Shown here: one piece after another, positions 56,115 through 64,000 of the stretch
Numbering within the stretch: position 1 is the stretch's first letter
Layout of the letters: every line of letters starts with the position of its first letter
NCBI RefSeq assembly: GCF_031583065.1
Contig: NZ_CP134053.1
Span: 2,232,001-2,296,000 of the forward strand
Source: Streptomyces sp. CGMCC 4.7035
GTDB taxonomy: Bacteria; Actinomycetota; Actinomycetes; Streptomycetales; Streptomycetaceae
Length of the DNA stretch: 64,000 bases
Direction: 5' to 3'
Translations under genes and position numbers: made by a program
The notes under the pieces: model-generated
Told to the model about the DNA's origin: nothing
Seen by the model: the letters and a program-made list of their open reading frames with translations, nothing else
The model's database searches: none

Positions 56115-57434
56115 CTACGAGCCCAGCACCCGGCGCAAGTAGTCGTTCCCGAAGCGCCGGTCCGGGTCGAGACGGTCCCTCAGGGCAGTGAACTCCCCGA
56201 AGCGCGGATAGACCCCGGCGAAGTACTCCGCGTCGCGCGTGTGCACCTTGCCCCAGTGCGGGCGGCCCTCGTGCGCGGTGAAGATCCGCTCGGCGGCGGT
56301 GAAATATGCCTGATACGGCGTACCGCGGAACATGTGTATGGCGATGTAGGCGCTGTCCCTGCCGGACGCCGTGGAGAGCGCGATGTCGTCGGCCGGGGCG
56401 GTGCGGACCTCGACAGGGAAGCTGACGCGCAGGTTCGAGCGGTCGACCATGGCCTTGAGTTCGCGCAGGGTCTCCGTGAGAGCCTCGCGCGGGACGGCGT
56501 ACTCCATCTCCACGAACCGCACGCGGCGCGGGGACGTGAAGACCTTGTAGGGGATGTCGGTGTACGTACGGGCCGACAGCGCGCGGCTGGAGATCCGGGC
56601 GATCGTCGGGACGGTGGCGGGCGCCACGCGGCCCACCCAGTTGGCCACCTCGAAGACGCCGTTGGAGAGGAACTCGTCCTCGAACCAGCCGCTCAGCTGC
56701 CCGATCGGCTTCTCAGGACCCACACTGCGGTTGTTGCGCTTCGTGTTGGTGCTCCCGGTGTGCGGGAACCAGTAGAACTCGAAGTGCTCGTTCTCCGCCC
56801 AGTGTTCGTCGAACTCGGCGAGCACCTTCTCGAAGGGCATCGGTTCCTCGCGGGCCGTGAGCAGAAAGATCGGCTCCACAGCGAAGGTGATGGCGGTGAT
56901 GATGCCCAGGGCCCCGACGCCGATGCGGGCGGCCGCGAAGACGTCCGGGTTCTCCTTCTCGGAACAGGTGAGCACCGAGCCGTCCGCCGTCACCAGTTCG
57001 AGGCCCCTGATCTGGGCGGCGATCGAGCCCGAGTCGCGGCCGGTGCCGTGCGTTCCGGTGCTGGTGGCGCCGGAGACCGTCTGCTCCATGATGTCGCCCA
57101 TGTTCGTGAGCGAGAGCCCTTCGCGCGCGAGCGCGACGTTGAGTCTCTTGAGCGGAGTGCCCGCCTCGACGGTGACGGTGCCGGCCTCACGATCAATCTT
57201 GCGTATGCCGGTCAACAGTTGAGGGCGGATCAACACACCGTCGGTCGCGGCGGCGGCCGTGAAGGAGTGCCCGGTGCCGACCGCCTTCACCCTGAGGCCG
57301 TCCTCGGCGGCCTTCCGCACGGCGGCGGAGAGTTCCTCGACCGAGGCGGGGGTGACCTCCCGTACGGGCCGGGCGGTGACGTTCCCCGCCCAGTTATGCC
57401 ACGTGCCGCTCTTCCCGCTCACTGTGGTGCTCAT
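56115..57434 (-). CDS. FAD-linked D-arabinono-1,4-lactone oxidase family protein
   Basis: 439 residues. N-terminal PCMH FAD-binding domain (TWHNWAGNVTARP, VKAVGTGHSFTAAAATDGVL, then TVSGATSTGTHGTG) and the ALO C-terminal domain ending PHWGKVHTRDAEYFAGVYPR and DPDRRFGNDYLRRVLG. Oxidases of this group act on aldonolactones and sugar alcohols. ATG 57434 follows GGAGGG. It overlaps the upstream MFS gene by 41 bp, so the two are one operon. Confidence 0.88.
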   Translation of the reverse strand: MSTTVSGKSGTWHNWAGNVTARPVREVTPASVEELSAAVRKAAEDGLRVKAVGTGHSFTAAAATDGVLIRPQLLTGIRKIDREAGTVTVEAGTPLKRLNVALAREGLSLTNMGDIMEQTVSGATSTGTHGTGRDSGSIAAQIRGLELVTADGSVLTCSEKENPDVFAAARIGVGALGIITAITFAVEPIFLLTAREEPMPFEKVLAEFDEHWAENEHFEFYWFPHTGSTNTKRNNRSVGPEKPIGQLSGWFEDEFLSNGVFEVANWVGRVAPATVPTIARISSRALSARTYTDIPYKVFTSPRRVRFVEMEYAVPREALTETLRELKAMVDRSNLRVSFPVEVRTAPADDIALSTASGRDSAYIAIHMFRGTPYQAYFTAAERIFTAHEGRPHWGKVHTRDAEYFAGVYPRFGEFTALRDRLDPDRRFGNDYLRRVLGS

Positions 57435-58632
57435 GGGACCCTCCCCGCTGCGGAGCCGGCCTGCTCAGCCGGCGATACCCGAGGAAACCCACCGCGACCG
57501 CGACGGCCCCGGACAGCGCCGGAACCCCGTACCCGGCCTCAGCGCCGGCGGCATCGATCACCCAGCCGGCCACGGAGGACCCGATCGCGACCCCGACCGC
57601 GAGCCCGGTGGACACCCAAGTCATGCCTTCGGTCAGATGTGCACGTGGTACGTGCTGCTCTATGAGGGCCATTGTCGTGATCATCGTGGGTGCGATGGAC
57701 AGGCCCGCAACGAACAGTGCCACGGCCAGAAACAGCAAGTTTCCGACCAGTAGGAGGGGGATCATACTCACGGCCATGGCACATACGCCCAGGAGCCACC
57801 TGCGTTCCGGTGCTCCCTTGAAGCGCAGCAGCCCGAAGACGAGGCCGGCGGCGCAGGAGCCCGCCGCGTACAGCGCCAGGACGAGGCTCGCGGCCGCCTT
57901 GTGGCCCTGCTCGCCGGCGAAGGCGACGGTCACCACGTCGACCGCGCCGAAGATCGCTCCGGTCGCCACGAAGGTGGCCACCAGGACCTGTAGTCCGGGC
58001 GAGCGCAGGGCGGTGCCGCCGGTGTCCCGCTCGCGAGGGTGCGGCTCGGGCTCCGTGGCGCGCTGGGCGGTCAGCCAGAAGACTCCGGCCGCGAGGAAGC
58101 AGGCGGCGAGGAGGGGGCCGGCCTCCGGGAACCAGCTCGTGGACAGGCCGATGGAGATGATCGGCCCGAAGATGAAGCAGATCTCGTCCACCACCGACTC
58201 GAAGGAGTAGGCGGTGTGCAGTTGCGGGGTGTCCCGGTACAGGGCCGCCCAGCGGGCCCTGATCATCGCGCCGAGGCTCGGTACCGCGCCGATGCCCGCG
58301 GCGCAGGCGAACAGCACCCACTCCGGCCAGGCGAGGTGCGCGGCCAGGAGCAGGCCCGCGGCCGCGGTCAACGCGAAGAGCGTCGCCGGGCGCAGTACCC
58401 GCCGCTGCCCGTACCGGTCCACCAGGCGGGAGATCTGCGGGCCGACCGCGGCGGCGGACAGCGCGATGGTGGCCGAGAGGGCGCCCGCGAGCCCGTAGCG
58501 CCCTGTGAGCTGGGAGATCATCGTCACCACACCGATGCCCATCATCGACAGCGGCATCCGGCCGAGGAAGCCGGCGGCGGAGAAGCCCTTGGAACCGGGG
58601 GCGGCGAACAGGGCGCGGTAGGGGCTGGCCAC
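57394..58632 (-). CDS. MFS transporter, 12-helix, exporter-like
   Basis: 412 residues with about 12 membrane helices and the loop motif RLVDRYGQRRVLRP between helices 2 and 3. It resembles the drug/metabolite exporters of the MFS. An iron-box-like palindrome lies 54 bp upstream of ATG 58632, hence possible iron control and a role in siderophore export (inference). Operon with the lactone oxidase gene. Confidence 0.85.
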   Translation of the reverse strand: MASPYRALFAAPGSKGFSAAGFLGRMPLSMMGIGVVTMISQLTGRYGLAGALSATIALSAAAVGPQISRLVDRYGQRRVLRPATLFALTAAAGLLLAAHLAWPEWVLFACAAGIGAVPSLGAMIRARWAALYRDTPQLHTAYSFESVVDEICFIFGPIISIGLSTSWFPEAGPLLAACFLAAGVFWLTAQRATEPEPHPRERDTGGTALRSPGLQVLVATFVATGAIFGAVDVVTVAFAGEQGHKAAASLVLALYAAGSCAAGLVFGLLRFKGAPERRWLLGVCAMAVSMIPLLLVGNLLFLAVALFVAGLSIAPTMITTMALIEQHVPRAHLTEGMTWVSTGLAVGVAIGSSVAGWVIDAAGAEAGYGVPALSGAVAVAVGFLGYRRLSRPAPQRGGSHEHHSEREERHVA

Positions 58633-58684
58633 GGGGTCTCCGATGGGTCCGGTAAGGCGTGAAGTGCGGTTATATGCCTTACGA

Positions 58685-58700
58685 GTTAGGCAACCCTAAC
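58685..58700. promoter_or_regulatory. Iron-box-like palindrome upstream of the MFS gene
   Basis: GTTAGG-CAAC-CCTAAC is a perfect 6-bp inverted repeat; its inner TTAGG-N4-CCTAA fits the 3' half of the DtxR/IdeR-family box TTAGGCTAACCTAA at 12 of 14 positions. It lies in the 280-bp divergent gap between the MFS and ferrochelatase genes. Which of the two it controls is not settled; it is closer to the MFS gene. Confidence 0.55.
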
Positions 58701-58797
58701 GTATGCGGGGCGTGGCGCCCGCACCAGTGTTCGGACCGTCTTTGGTGAACCGCCGCCGGGACGGCGGGGGATGGGGCTGTGGTGGGCGGGGGAGCTT

Positions 58798-58870
58798 GGC
58801 CGGTGGCCGGTGGCCGGTGGCCCGGCCCGTGGCCACAGGCCGGTGGTCAGTGGCCGGTGGTCAGTGGCGG
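58798..58870. repeat. GGCCGGT-type short repeats upstream of hemH
   Basis: GGTGGCCGGTGGCCGGTGGC and later GGTCAGTGGCCGGTGGTCAG: 7- to 17-bp units of GGCCGGTG and GGTCAGTG follow each other in the promoter-side region of ferrochelatase. Confidence 0.7.
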
Positions 58871-58912
58871 GCGGCGGGAGCGTTGTCGGTGGCGGGTGGC
58901 AGGATCGTAGAC

Positions 58913-60040
58913 ATGCCCGACGCACTAGACGCCAGCCCGTACGACGCCCTGCTGCTCCTCTCGTTCGGAGGCCCGGAGGGCCCGGACGACGTGGTTCCGT
59001 TCCTGGAGAACGTGACGCGGGGCCGGGGCATCCCCAAGGAGCGCCTGAAGGAGGTGGGGCAGCACTACTTCCTCTTCGGTGGGGTCAGCCCCATCAACGG
59101 CCAGAACCGCGCCCTCCTCGACGCCCTCCGGAAGGACTTCGCCGACCACGGCCTCGGCCTGCCCGTCTACTGGGGCAACCGCAACTGGGCGCCCTATGTG
59201 ACCGACACCCTGCGCGAGATGGTCACCGACGGCCACCGCCGCATCCTGGTCCTCGCCACCAGCGCGTACGCCTCGTACTCGGGCTGCCGCCAGTACCGCG
59301 AGGACCTCGCCGGAGCCCTGGCCGCCCTGGAGGCCGAGGGCCTTGAACTCCCGCGGATCGACAAGCTGCGGCACTACTTCAACCACCCGGGCTTCGTCGA
59401 GCCGATGATCGAGGGTGTCCTGAGATCCCTCGCCGACCTCCCCGAGGATGTCCGGGCCGGCGCGCACATCGCCTTCACCACGCACTCCATCCCGAACTCG
59501 GCGGCGGACACCTCAGGACCGGCCGAGGACCACGGGGACGGCGGGGCGTACGTGAAGCAGCATCTGGACGTCGCGGAGCTGATCGCCGACGCGGTGCGCG
59601 AGCGCACCGGCGTGGACCACCCCTGGCAACTCGTCTACCAGTCGCGCTCGGGCGCCCCGCACATCCCGTGGCTGGAGCCGGACATCTGCGACCACCTGGA
59701 GGAGCTGCACGGCGCCGGGGTTCCAGCGGTCGTCATGGCCCCCATCGGGTTCGTCTCGGACCACATGGAGGTGCTGTACGACCTCGACACGGAGGCCAGG
59801 GCGAAGGCCGAGGAGCTGGGGTTGCCGGTGCGCCGTTCGGCCACCGTGGGTGCCGACCCGCGATTCGCCGCCGCGATCCGTGACCTGGTCGTCGAGCGCG
59901 CCGCGACCGAGCGAGGGCAGCAGGTGAGTCCGTGCGCCCTAGGCGCGCTGGGCCCGAGCCACAACGTCTGTCCGGCGGCCTGCTGCCCCGGCCGCGCCCC
60001 CAAGCCCGCCGCCGCGGGCGCCGACAGCCCGTACGCGTGA
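58913..60040 (+). CDS. hemH: Ferrochelatase (coproporphyrin type, CpfC/HemH)
   Basis: 375 residues. Motifs: [20 protein letters not shown], the His in [27 protein letters not shown] and [20 protein letters not shown]. Cys125 (SGCRQY) and the C-terminal cysteines 341, 353, 357 and 358 (CPAACC) match the [2Fe-2S] ligands of actinobacterial ferrochelatases. In actinobacteria the enzyme inserts iron into coproporphyrin III. ATG 58913 chosen from the conserved [13 protein letters not shown] start. Confidence 0.93.
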   Translation: MPDALDASPYDALLLLSFGGPEGPDDVVPFLENVTRGRGIPKERLKEVGQHYFLFGGVSPINGQNRALLDALRKDFADHGLGLPVYWGNRNWAPYVTDTLREMVTDGHRRILVLATSAYASYSGCRQYREDLAGALAALEAEGLELPRIDKLRHYFNHPGFVEPMIEGVLRSLADLPEDVRAGAHIAFTTHSIPNSAADTSGPAEDHGDGGAYVKQHLDVAELIADAVRERTGVDHPWQLVYQSRSGAPHIPWLEPDICDHLEELHGAGVPAVVMAPIGFVSDHMEVLYDLDTEARAKAEELGLPVRRSATVGADPRFAAAIRDLVVERAATERGQQVSPCALGALGPSHNVCPAACCPGRAPKPAAAGADSPYA

Positions 60041-60048
60041 GGAGCACC

Positions 60049-60870
60049 GTGACCGAGCAGCCCCAGCCGTCGTCCGACCGGCTGAAGACCGAACTCCTGG
60101 AGATCGCGCTGGAGGCCGCCACCCGCGCGGGCGTCTTCCTGCGCGACGGACGCCCCGACGACCTGGGGGTGGCCGCCACCAAGTCCAGCGCCATCGACAT
60201 CGTCACCGAGATGGACATCGCCGCCGAGAAGCTGATCACCGGGCTTCTCTCCGACCGTCGGCCGGATGACGGCCTGCTCGGCGAGGAGGGGGCCAGCGTC
60301 GAGGGCAGCAGCGGTGTCGAGTGGGTGATCGACCCGATCGACGGCACTGTCAACTACCTGTATGGACTGCCCAGTTGGGCGATCTCCATCGCGGCCCGCA
60401 AGGACGGGGAGACGCTCGTCGGGGTGGTCCACGCGCCCGTGCGCGGGGAGACCTTCCGGGCCGTCCTGGGGGAGGGCGCGTTCGTGAACGACCGTCCCGC
60501 GCGCGTGCGTCCCGCGTCCGAGCTGGGCCTCGCCCTCGTGGGGACCGGCTTCGGCTATCGGACCGAGCGCAAGGTCCAGCAGGCCGAGGTCGCCCGGCGG
60601 CTGATCCCCGAGGTGCGGGACATCCGGCGCGGCGGTTCCGCCGCGATCGACCTGTGCGACGTGGCGGCGGGCCGCCTGGACGCGTACTACGAGCGGGGAC
60701 TGAATCCCTGGGACTACGCGGCGGGCGACCTGATAGCCCGCGAGGCGGGTGCCCTGACCGGCGGCCGCCCCGGAGAGCCGCTCTCCCCGGCCCTGACGAT
60801 CGCGGCCCCACCGGGCCTCTTCGAGCAGCTCCAGGCCCGGCTGGAGGAGCTGGGGGCATGGCACGACTGA
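60049..60870 (+). CDS. Inositol-monophosphatase-family protein
   Basis: 273 residues from GTG 60049, after GAGGAG and 8 bp behind hemH, so cotranscribed. Metal-binding motifs: GEEG, WVIDPIDGTVNYLYGLP (Asp/Asp ligands) and NPWDYAAGDLIAREAGA. Family members dephosphorylate inositol phosphates, fructose bisphosphate, histidinol phosphate or PAP; which one applies here is unknown. Confidence 0.88.
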   Translation: MTEQPQPSSDRLKTELLEIALEAATRAGVFLRDGRPDDLGVAATKSSAIDIVTEMDIAAEKLITGLLSDRRPDDGLLGEEGASVEGSSGVEWVIDPIDGTVNYLYGLPSWAISIAARKDGETLVGVVHAPVRGETFRAVLGEGAFVNDRPARVRPASELGLALVGTGFGYRTERKVQQAEVARRLIPEVRDIRRGGSAAIDLCDVAAGRLDAYYERGLNPWDYAAGDLIAREAGALTGGRPGEPLSPALTIAAPPGLFEQLQARLEELGAWHD

Positions 60871-61227
60871 CCGAGCCGACGCCACCGACGGCGCCCGGGC
60901 GGGACTGAGCCCCCGGGTACCTCCGGTGACCGCACGGGGACCAGGCACGGCGGAGGCTCCGGAACGCGCGCCTTGTCCCGGACGGCCATCGTGCGGGGCC
61001 TCCCGTCCTCGGGGGTCGCCCCCACGGGGCCCGGCTTTGCGTCCCCGCTGGTCGGTGGGTGGGTCGCCGTGTGTGGGGCTCCGTACCGCCCATCGGGCGC
61101 GCCGCTCGGCCTGGCCGCGGTTGTGCGGCGTCCGGCGGCGGCCCCGTCGTGCTCGTAGGGCCGTCGGCGGACGCGAAGCGGGGCCCCGGCCTGGATCTGC
61201 CGGGGCCCCGCTGTGCGTGCGAGCTGA
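60871..61227. other. Gap holding the terminator of the 57-residue gene
   Basis: A 357-bp stretch between convergent genes. I see no coding signal up to ~61170; the only structure is the hairpin described next. Confidence 0.4.
61178..61211. terminator. Terminator between convergent genes
   Basis: Perfect 13-bp stem GCGGGGCCCCGGC / GCCGGGGCCCCGC with an 8-nt loop (61178-61190, 61199-61211), ~17 bp beyond the stop of the minus-strand small gene. Confidence 0.85.
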
Positions 61228-61401
61228 TCAGACGCGGATCGCGCCGACTTCCACACCGTGCTCGGCGGCAAGGCGGTGCAGGTCGTCGAGCTCCGACTGT
61301 TCGACGTCCACGAGGAAGTCGTCGCCGGTCTCACGGGCCCGTGTCAGGTCGGACTCGGTCGCCCGTATGCGCTGCAGAAGTCCTGCGGTGAATGCGTCCA
61401 T
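61228..61401 (-). CDS. Small uncharacterised protein, 57 residues
   Basis: MDAFTAGLLQRIRATESDLT..., predicted all-helical, with an acidic/basic heptad-like pattern (RARETGDDFLVDVEQSELDD) suggesting a coiled coil. Clean codon bias, a start at 61401 and a terminator behind it argue that it is real. Function unknown. It is divergent from cutR. Confidence 0.65.
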   Translation of the reverse strand: MDAFTAGLLQRIRATESDLTRARETGDDFLVDVEQSELDDLHRLAAEHGVEVGAIRV

Positions 61402-61819
61402 GCTGCGCCCCCTCGTCCTGGGTCGTGGGTCGGTGGCACGGGGGTGTGCCTTCGGGAAGGGGCGATCACGTCTCCATTGGGTGCCCAGCGCAGCCCTGGC
61501 TGGGCGGCGACGGTGCCGGACACCCACGCCCGCTCTACGGGAAGCGGTGAGCAGCCGACCACGTGGTGGTGTGCCACATGCAGAGCGTGATCGCGGGGTG
61601 TAAAGCCGTCCTCCCCCCACTCCCTTCCGCGGAAACCTCAACCTCACGAGAAAAATTTGCATTCCCGGGTCCGGCGGACCGGTCTCCCGGAGCGGGCCCA
61701 CTTGTCTTACAGCCGGTTTACGGCCGAAAAGGGCAGGATGGAGGTCTCATCCATGACAGACCTGCCCGTGGGCTGCCCGGACTCGGGCTGCACGGGTGGA
61801 CAGAGGAAGGACAAGCGAC
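61402..61819. other. Divergent promoter region before cutR
   Basis: 418 bp with a less GC-rich patch near 61640-61665 (ACGAGAAAAATTTGC). The cutR ribosome site (GAGGAAGG) lies at 61803-61810. No operator could be pinned down. Confidence 0.4.
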
Positions 61820-62473
61820 GTGCGCGTACTCGTCGTCGAGGACGAGCAACTGCTCGCCGATGCGGTGGCCACCGGACTGCGCCGGGAGGCCATGGCCGTC
61901 GACGTCGTGTACGACGGTGCGGCCGCCCTGGAGCGCATCGGCGTCAACGACTACGACGTGGTCGTCCTCGACCGCGACCTCCCGCTCGTGCACGGCGACG
62001 ACGTCTGCCGCAAGATCGTCGAGCTCGGCATGCCCACCCGCGTGCTGATGCTCACCGCGTCGGGCGACGTGAGCGACCGCGTGGAGGGCCTGGAGATCGG
62101 CGCCGACGACTACCTCCCGAAGCCGTTCGCGTTCAGCGAGCTCATCGCGCGCGTGCGTGCCCTCGGCCGGCGTACGAGCGTGCCGCTGCCGCCCGTCCTG
62201 GAGCGCGCCGGAATCAAGCTCGACCCCAACCGCCGCGAGGTCTTCCGCGACGGCAGGGAGGTCCAGCTGGCGCCCAAGGAGTTCGCCGTCCTGGAGGTCC
62301 TCATGCGCAGCGAGGGCGCCGTCGTCTCGGCCGAGCAGCTCCTGGAGAAGGCCTGGGACGAGAACACGGACCCCTTCACCAACGTCGTACGCGTGACCGT
62401 GATGACCCTGCGCCGCAAGCTCGGCGAGCCCCCGGTCATCGTCACCGTGCCGGGCTCCGGATACCGGATCTGA
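61820..62473 (+). CDS. cutR: OmpR-type response regulator CutR
   Basis: 217 residues from GTG 61820, the same length as I know for S. coelicolor CutR. Receiver domain VRVLVVEDEQLLADAVATGL with Asp51 (VVLDRDLP) and KPF; OmpR winged helix with VQLAPKEFAVLEVLMRSEGA, NVVRVTVMTLRRKLGEPPVI and VPGSGYRI. It pairs with CutS downstream (TGATG overlap). CutRS in Streptomyces has been linked to antibiotic production and to secretion/envelope stress. Confidence 0.9.
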   Translation: MRVLVVEDEQLLADAVATGLRREAMAVDVVYDGAAALERIGVNDYDVVVLDRDLPLVHGDDVCRKIVELGMPTRVLMLTASGDVSDRVEGLEIGADDYLPKPFAFSELIARVRALGRRTSVPLPPVLERAGIKLDPNRREVFRDGREVQLAPKEFAVLEVLMRSEGAVVSAEQLLEKAWDENTDPFTNVVRVTVMTLRRKLGEPPVIVTVPGSGYRI

Positions 62474-63711
62474 TGACCGTGGCCGCGACCCCTGCACCGC
62501 CCACCACGCCGCCCAAGCCCACCTGGGACCCCCGAAGGCCCGAACCTCCGTTCCCGTGGCTGCGCCCGACCATCCGCATAAGGCTCACGCTGCTCTACGG
62601 CGGCATGTTCCTGATCGCCGGCATCCTGCTGCTGTCGATCATCTACCTGTTCGCAGCGCACGCGCTCAATGTGGGCAGTGAACTACCGTTCAAGATCATC
62701 TCGGGTCAGGTCGCCAGCGACACCTGCAACTTCCCGTCCGCGCCGACGGCGACCGAGCTCAACAACGCCATGAACGCCTGCGTGAACGAGCAGCGCCAGC
62801 ACGCCCTGGACAACCTCCTCAGCCGCTCCCTGCTGGCCCTGCTCGGCCTCGCCGTGATCGCCTTCGCCTTCGGGTACGCGATGGCCGGCCGTGTGCTGTC
62901 GCCGCTCGGCCGGATTCTCCGCACCGCGCGCGCGGTGGCGGGCTCGGACCTGTCCCGCCGTATCGAACTGGACGGGCCGGACGACGAGATCAAGGAGCTG
63001 GCCGACACCTTCGACGACATGCTGGAGCGGCTGCAACGGGCCTTCACGGCCCAGCAGCGGTTCGTCGGCAACGCATCGCACGAGCTGCGCACCCCGCTCG
63101 CGATCAACCGCACGCTCCTGGAGGTGCACCTGTCCGACCCCGGGGCCCCCGTCGAGCTCCAGCAGCTGGGCAAGACGCTGCTGGCCACCAACGAGCGCAG
63201 CGAGCAGCTCGTGGAGGGCCTGCTGCTGCTCGCCCGCAGCGACAACCAGATCGTCGAGCGCAAGCCGGTCGACCTCGCGGAAGTCGCCTCGCAGGCCGTC
63301 GACCAGGTGCACGCCGAGGCAGAGGCCAAGGGTGTCGAGATCCGCGGCGAGCGCGCCCCCGTGGTCGTCCAGGGCAACGGCGTCCTGCTGGAGCGGATCG
63401 CGCTGAACCTCGTCCAGAACGCGGTGCGCTACAACATCCCGGAGCGGGGCTGGGTCGAGGTGACCACCGAGGCCCAGCACGGCCAGGCGGTCCTGGTGGT
63501 CTCGAACACCGGCCCGGTGGTTCCCGCGTACGAGATCGACAACCTCTTCGAGCCCTTCACGCGGCTGCGTACGGAGCGCACGGGCAGCGACAAGGGTGTC
63601 GGCCTCGGCCTGTCCATCGCGAGGTCGGTGGCACGCGCCCACGGCGGCCACATCACCGCCCAGCCCCGTGAGGGGGGTGGGCTCGTGATGCGCGTCACTC
63701 TTCCGACGTGA
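62473..63711 (+). CDS. cutS: Sensor histidine kinase CutS
   Basis: 412 residues. Membrane helices 36-62 and 117-138 enclose a small extracellular domain with two cysteines, Cys85 (SDTCNF) and Cys103 (NACVNE), which could form a disulfide. HAMP follows, then HisKA with His203 (NASHELRTPLAI), N box NLVQNAVRYN, and GVGLGLSIARSVARAHGGHI. ATG 62473 lies in a TGATG overlap with cutR. The paired cysteines suggest redox or folding-stress sensing (inference). Confidence 0.92.
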   Translation: MTVAATPAPPTTPPKPTWDPRRPEPPFPWLRPTIRIRLTLLYGGMFLIAGILLLSIIYLFAAHALNVGSELPFKIISGQVASDTCNFPSAPTATELNNAMNACVNEQRQHALDNLLSRSLLALLGLAVIAFAFGYAMAGRVLSPLGRILRTARAVAGSDLSRRIELDGPDDEIKELADTFDDMLERLQRAFTAQQRFVGNASHELRTPLAINRTLLEVHLSDPGAPVELQQLGKTLLATNERSEQLVEGLLLLARSDNQIVERKPVDLAEVASQAVDQVHAEAEAKGVEIRGERAPVVVQGNGVLLERIALNLVQNAVRYNIPERGWVEVTTEAQHGQAVLVVSNTGPVVPAYEIDNLFEPFTRLRTERTGSDKGVGLGLSIARSVARAHGGHITAQPREGGGLVMRVTLPT

Positions 63712-63783
63712 GACGGTGTGCCACACCCGGCACGATGTTCGCTGTGCGCGGAATTTTCGAGGCTCGGTCCCCGGCGGACCGTG

Positions 63784-63797
63784 TGTGATCGATCACA
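63784..63797. promoter_or_regulatory. Perfect palindrome, Crp-type site
   Basis: TGTGATCGATCACA reads the same on both strands and contains GTG-N6-CAC, the motif of Streptomyces Crp. It lies ~70 bp after cutS, in the likely upstream region of a gene beyond the window. Confidence 0.55.
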
Positions 63798-63906
63798 GGG
63801 GCGTCTTTCCGGCCATCTACTCTCCGTTGTCAAGCAACCTCTCCAAAGCCGGGAAAATCCTGGTTTTCCGGGGGGTCGATCACGGGAAGTACACGGTGAG
63901 ATGCCT

Positions 63907-63936
63907 TTGAAATGTGTTACGAGGACCGTGTACGGT
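63907..63936 (+). promoter_or_regulatory. Candidate sigma-HrdB promoter at the window end
   Basis: TTGAAA (63907) and TACGGT (63931) stand 18 bp apart. A hairpin GGACCGT-GT-ACGGTCC (63923-63938) overlaps the -10. The gene it serves would lie past 64000. Confidence 0.4.
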
Positions 63937-64000
63937 CCGGTTCGCCATCCAAGCCGATCACTCTTGAGGGGTCCGGTTGGGTGTCGATTGAGTAACAGAC

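Noticed and set aside
63866..63895. Rho-independent terminator of cutS formed by GGAAAA/TTTTCC near 63851-63870
   Set aside because: Only six inner pairs form and flanking bases mismatch; it is too weak and too far from the stop codon to call.

Overview
The window is a high-GC actinobacterial chromosome segment and almost certainly Streptomyces. It carries a sporulation regulator of the WhiH type beside the principal sigma factor HrdB, topoisomerase IV genes parE and parC, SepH, the CutR/CutS two-component pair and a DUF7455 protein. This is the conserved core-arm order known from S. coelicolor around whiH-hrdB to cutRS. Gene starts are often GTG, several promoters look leaderless, and stop/start overlaps are common.

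Left end (1-6.5 kb): a patchwork. It has the C-terminal part of a GMC oxidoreductase, a luciferase-like monooxygenase remnant, galU, a decayed tyrosine-integrase next to a tRNA 3'-end-like scar, an alpha/beta hydrolase, a DUF1330 gene coupled to a broken Dabb/4-coumarate-CoA-ligase chimera, an aldo/keto reductase, transposase scraps and a frameshifted RecQ-like helicase. This is an eroded accessory insertion at the edge of the core.

6.5-22 kb: DUF4192 protein, glycogen-debranching-type protein, NrtR-like Nudix regulator, ABC ATPase-permease fusion, whiH, hrdB, a secreted trypsin-like protease, a zinc-ribbon DUF7455 protein and parE. A 132-bp duplication of the parE 3' end follows.

21-33 kb: membrane protein plus a NarL-type two-component system, a DUF485/ActP acetate-type symporter pair, and a nitrate/sulfonate/taurine-type ABC importer. 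The importer is flanked by two paralogous CitB/DcuR-type response regulators, of which only one has a partner kinase. Then comes a sucrase/ferredoxin-like gene preceded by a strong iron box.

33-41 kb: two divergent citrate synthases, one with an N-terminal helix-turn-helix domain, separated by an AT-rich palindromic operator; a DUF6082 pair; a CobW-type metallochaperone GTPase; parC.

41-54 kb: paired M16 peptidases with a very strong terminator, a c-di-AMP (ydaO-type) riboswitch ahead of a secreted M23 endopeptidase, a GntR/FCD regulator, HPr, a GNAT/acyl-CoA-synthetase-like protein acetyltransferase, DUF5998, an alkaline-phosphatase-superfamily protein, thymidine kinase, a VOC protein and a thiosulfate/mercaptopyruvate sulfurtransferase.

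54-64 kb: sepH, a lactone oxidase/MFS operon with an iron-box-like palindrome, ferrochelatase with an inositol-monophosphatase-like gene, a 57-residue conserved-looking protein, cutR-cutS, and the start of a further promoter region with a Crp-type palindrome.

No CRISPR array, rRNA or intact tRNA gene is visible. The most interesting signals are regulatory: the citrate-synthase operator and its intragenic echo, two iron boxes, the riboswitch, and a repeat element inserted in frame in the acetyltransferase gene.
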